Part shown: in pieces, positions 61,264-64,000 of the stretch
Numbering within the stretch: the first letter of the stretch is position 1
How the letters are laid out: each line of letters opens with the position of its first letter
NCBI GenBank assembly: GCA_947494715.1
Contig: CANLWG010000008.1
Span: 124,001 to 188,000 of the forward strand
Direction of reading: 5' to 3'
DNA: 64,000 nt
Origin: an uncultured Flavobacteriaceae bacterium
GTDB taxonomy: Bacteria; Bacteroidota; Bacteroidia; Flavobacteriales; Flavobacteriaceae
The notes under the pieces: generated by a model
Told to the model about the DNA's origin: nothing
Databases searched by the model: none
What the model saw: the letters and a program-made list of their open reading frames with translations, nothing else
Translations under genes and position numbers: made by a program

Positions 61264-62719
61264 TGCCGTTGTGGTTTTCCTATATCTGGGTATTCTGGTT
61301 GCAAATGCCCAGAAACATACGGAGACCTATAACGAGACCTTTGTTGTCAACGATAATACCGTACTGGAGCTAAATACCAGTCATGCTGACATTGAGTTTG
61401 AAACTTGGGACAAGGACCAAATTGGCATTGAGGCCGTTGTAACCTTGGAAGGGGCTACAGCCGAAGAGGCAAAGCGCTATTTTAAGAACGACCCCATTAC
61501 TATTATGGGTAATAGTAAAAGGATAGGGATACGTACAAACTCCGGTAATTCCTGGTCGTTTTCACCTTCTTTTAATATTACCATGGATATTCCTGAATTG
61601 GAGCCCTTTATAATGGATATTCCCGAAATTCCGGAACTTGCCGAAATTCCGGAATTTGCCAAATTTCCGCCCATGCCCGTAGTTCCCTTTCATGATTTCG
61701 ATTATGAGGCTTATAAAGAGGATGGTGAGAAGTATTTGAAAAAGTGGCAGAAGGAATACGGTAAATACTTTGACGAGGAGTATAAAGAGCGAATGGAAGA
61801 GTGGGGGAGACGTATGGAGGCCCGTAGTGAAGAAAGGGAAAAACGACATCAAGAGAGATTACAGGAACGGGAAAGGGCCAGGGAAGAACGTTCAGAGGCC
61901 ATGGAGGCTGCCAAGGCGGAACGTATGGAAAGAATGGAAGAAGCAAGGGAAAGACGTGCCGAAGCCCGTGAAGAAAGAAGAGCGGCCGTTGAAGCGCGAA
62001 GGGTGGAAAGATTTATTCATCATGACTCTATGGTTTATCCCTTTATTGTTGGGGATAGTCTCGGGAGGTTACCAAATACCTTTTATTTCAACAGTGACGG
62101 TGAAGACAAAAATTATAAGGTTAAAAAGACCATTAAGATAAAAATGCCCAAGAATACCAAGATAAAAATGAACGTACGCCATGGGGAGGTAAAACTGGCG
62201 AAGAATACCAAAAACATTAAGGCAACACTCTCCCATGCCTATTTATGGGCCAGTACGATAGATGGTGACCAAACCAATATCAAGGTTTCCTATTCCCCGG
62301 TTAGCGTACAAAAATGGAATTATGGGCAATTGCAAACCGATTATTCCGAAAATGTAGATTTACGGGAAGTGCTCAACCTTCGTTTAAGTGCTACCTCTTC
62401 GGATGTTTCCATAGACCATTTATTAAAAAGCGCCTTTATAAAAAGTGATTTGGGCCCTTTGCACATCAATACGATATCTGAAAACTTCAAGGAACTGGAT
62501 ATTACCTTGCAAAATGCCGAGCTTATCTGCAATTTGCCCTCAACCGCCTATGCGATATACATCAATGGCACCAATTCCAGGGTCGATTGTCCCGACAAGC
62601 TAAAACTTGACCGAAAAAAGAATCTTAATACGGAAATTGTAAAAGGGTATCATTTAGATGAAAACAACAAGGCATCTATCGTAATCCATTCCAAGTATAG
62701 TAATATACTATTGGATTGA
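61235..62719 (+). CDS. exported DUF4097-like protein with a long charged helix
   Basis: A 494-residue protein with a signal peptide ending VANAQ. Residues 27-110 and 290-494 are beta-rich DUF4097-like (adhesin-type) halves (ADIEFETWDKDQIGIEAVVTLEG; MPKNTKIKMNVRHGEVKLA, TSSDVSIDHLLKSAFIKSDLGPL). They are separated by a proline-rich stretch with repeated IPE units (118-150) and a very long Glu/Arg/Met/Ala-rich helix at about 160-260. Third gene of the sigma/anti-sigma unit and a likely regulatory input or output for envelope stress. The helix is unusual for the family. Confidence 0.8.
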   Translation: MNKLKRILYSAVVVFLYLGILVANAQKHTETYNETFVVNDNTVLELNTSHADIEFETWDKDQIGIEAVVTLEGATAEEAKRYFKNDPITIMGNSKRIGIRTNSGNSWSFSPSFNITMDIPELEPFIMDIPEIPELAEIPEFAKFPPMPVVPFHDFDYEAYKEDGEKYLKKWQKEYGKYFDEEYKERMEEWGRRMEARSEEREKRHQERLQERERAREERSEAMEAAKAERMERMEEARERRAEAREERRAAVEARRVERFIHHDSMVYPFIVGDSLGRLPNTFYFNSDGEDKNYKVKKTIKIKMPKNTKIKMNVRHGEVKLAKNTKNIKATLSHAYLWASTIDGDQTNIKVSYSPVSVQKWNYGQLQTDYSENVDLREVLNLRLSATSSDVSIDHLLKSAFIKSDLGPLHINTISENFKELDITLQNAELICNLPSTAYAIYINGTNSRVDCPDKLKLDRKKNLNTEIVKGYHLDENNKASIVIHSKYSNILLD

Positions 62720-63454
62720 TTATTCTTCGAGCAAGAGCGTCCCAAAAATATCCGCATTGATCCATCCCTGATTTTTATCCTCTCCCGGAACAAACACCGA
62801 TCCAATAAAGTTTTCCCTTTCCGTACTACTATCATTATCACAATAAGCTAGGGCAAAACCTATTTTCTTATTACTGTTCAAAGTTTTTGGAATGTTTTTT
62901 CCTCCATCAACATAGGTATCGTCATACACATGGATGGCTATTTCCCAAGTAGTAGTTTGTCCCTCGGTAATATGTTTGGAAACAATATGTTCATTGTATA
63001 ATTGTGGTTCTTTGTTCGGTGCAAGATCCACTACGTTTCCATCCAGTGCGATATGATAAGCAAAGGCGTTATGGCTAAATTGGTGCAAACCTCCGGAATT
63101 GTCCTCATCAATAAAAACCTCCATGCAATCGTCGTTCCACCATAGTTTAAGAGGGTCTTCATATTGGTCGTAAAGGACATCATCGGTTATCTCGACCAAG
63201 ATATAGAGGGCATCCTCATCCCAACTCAATTTATAATACCCGTTAAAGTCGTCATGTTCATACGGCTTGCCCAACCAGTTCTGGTCCAGTGCATGCCAGT
63301 TGGTCTGGGCCCAAATGTTTTCGGTAGCCTTACCATCGATTGAAATGGAATTTGGATTCTTTTTTACGGAAATGATTTGATGGTCTTCCTTTTTCTTGGT
63401 GGAGTTACAGCATACAAAAAGGAAAGCCAAGCATAAGGTCATTGCAGCTTTCAT
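62720..63454 (-). CDS. CBM9-like sugar-binding lipoprotein
   Basis: A 244-residue protein with an SPII signal (LAFLFVCCNSTKKK). ISIDGKATENIWAQTNWHALDQNW, KLSWDEDALYILVEITDDVLYD, LWWNDDCMEVFIDEDNSGG and TWEIAIHVYDDTYVDGG match the carbohydrate-binding-family-9-like domain used for xylan or sugar-end binding. It ends one base from the stop of the DUF4097-like gene, tail to tail. Substrate unknown. Confidence 0.85.
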   Translation of the reverse strand: MKAAMTLCLAFLFVCCNSTKKKEDHQIISVKKNPNSISIDGKATENIWAQTNWHALDQNWLGKPYEHDDFNGYYKLSWDEDALYILVEITDDVLYDQYEDPLKLWWNDDCMEVFIDEDNSGGLHQFSHNAFAYHIALDGNVVDLAPNKEPQLYNEHIVSKHITEGQTTTWEIAIHVYDDTYVDGGKNIPKTLNSNKKIGFALAYCDNDSSTERENFIGSVFVPGEDKNQGWINADIFGTLLLEE

Positions 63455-63556
63455 CAGTAATAAGTATTGGGGTTACTCTATTAAAGATAGCAATTTTTGG
63501 CACTTTTTACCGCTTTTTGAAAAAGCAATGTCAAAAAGCAGGTCTTATTTCCGGTA

Positions 63557-64000
63557 CTAAAGATTCAAATCGGACTTCCAGTGAACGATTTTTTCGTTGT
63601 GCATGGCATCCAATCCCATTTGCACACAGACCGCTGCATTGGCACCTGTAGTAATATTGGATATGGGCTCTGTATTGTTCGCAACACTCTCCCTAAAATC
63701 CATTAAGGCCTGTTTACTGGGGTCTTCATGATCCACTTCAATGGGGTAGCCTTTGCCTTCGTCCCATTTTAAGGTAGCCCCGGCTACGCCGTCCACTTCG
63801 CCCATTTCCTTGTTCTTTTTGCCCTCTGGGTAGTACCAAGCCTTTGCATAATCCATAATGACAGTGCCTTGATCACCCATTACCTTTATTTTGTAATCGT
63901 TCATGGCATTACTGGTCAAACAAGTGAATTTTGCCTTTACCCCACTGGGATAGCTATAGAGCAGATGAATATTATCATAGGTTTCCCTACCGTCCTTCCA
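63557..64000 (-). CDS. Gfo/Idh/MocA family oxidoreductase, 3' part only
   Basis: The frame is open to the right edge, so only about 147 C-terminal residues are seen. YDNIHLLYSYPSGVKAKFTC and YKIKVMGDQGTVIMDYAKAWYYPEG fit the C-terminal beta-sheet domain of NAD-dependent sugar dehydrogenases, and the tail SKQALMDFRESVANNTEPISNITTGANAAVCVQMGLDAM is the typical closing helix pair. The NAD-binding half lies outside the window. Confidence 0.85.
   Translation of the reverse strand, partial: WKDGRETYDNIHLLYSYPSGVKAKFTCLTSNAMNDYKIKVMGDQGTVIMDYAKAWYYPEGKKNKEMGEVDGVAGATLKWDEGKGYPIEVDHEDPSKQALMDFRESVANNTEPISNITTGANAAVCVQMGLDAMHNEKIVHWKSDLNL

Overview
The window reads as chromosomal DNA of a marine-type member of the Flavobacteriaceae (Bacteroidota), probably near Zobellia, Maribacter or Arenibacter; the genus is a guess. 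Support comes from a type IX secretion (type B) substrate with the NWYFGN opening, DUF5606, DUF5916 and DUF2911 proteins, a COX15-type heme synthase, many SPII lipoproteins and Tat-exported sugar enzymes, frequent TTG/GTG starts, and promoters of the Bacteroidota form TTG-N19-TAnnTTTG. I found no tRNA, rRNA, CRISPR array, transposase or integrase. No gene-free stretch exceeds 300 bases; the longest are about 190 to 225 bases and are described where they hold something.

Region 1 (1-15964) is mostly housekeeping and envelope. It runs: a partial secreted beta-propeller protein, an ABC-2 exporter pair, a kinase-like unknown, a nucleoid-associated protein, a pRiA4b-like small protein, ctaA, and a tRNA nucleotidyltransferase. 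A sialic-acid-type module follows (neuB, a neuA-HAD fusion and a GT52-like sialyltransferase) with two GT2 glycosyltransferases. Then come dapD, ruvX, def and DUF5606, closed by a hairpin terminator at 15984-16013.

Region 2 (about 16 to 49 kb) is an accessory block lying between DUF5606 and mazG, genes that I recall as neighbours in related genomes. It holds exported hydrolases and sugar enzymes (GH20, SGNH, RraA-like, enolase superfamily, esterase, aquaglyceroporin, serine hydrolase, DUF5916). It also holds small stress and regulatory units: AhpD/DoxX beside a Crp regulator, an FAD reductase opposite a Fur-family gene with a shared dyad, HxlR/DinB with twin operators, and an ECF41 sigma factor with azoR-cupin under matching promoters. 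A probable beta-lactamase-fold pseudoenzyme follows. Next is an AT-rich pair (a PIN-domain protein and a PD-(D/E)xK nuclease) separated by a hairpin-rich element that looks like an integron attC site. The block ends with a catabolic cluster: a TRAP transporter, a TIM-barrel isomerase, a D-aminoacylase-like amidohydrolase and an SMP-30 lactonase.

Region 3 (49-64 kb) returns to core-like genes: mazG, a sulfatase, a MATE exporter, a PAP2/GT39 envelope pair, a GT2/flippase-like pair, meaB, DUF2911 and galM. An overlapping ECF sigma/anti-sigma/DUF4097-like unit follows, then a CBM9-like lipoprotein and a partial Gfo/Idh/MocA oxidoreductase.

The items most worth attention are the PIN/nuclease cassette pair with its attC-like spacer, the kinase-like unknown, the ECF41 and HxlR operator sets, the beta-lactamase-fold protein lacking all three catalytic motifs, and the sialic/KDN-type module without a visible epimerase.
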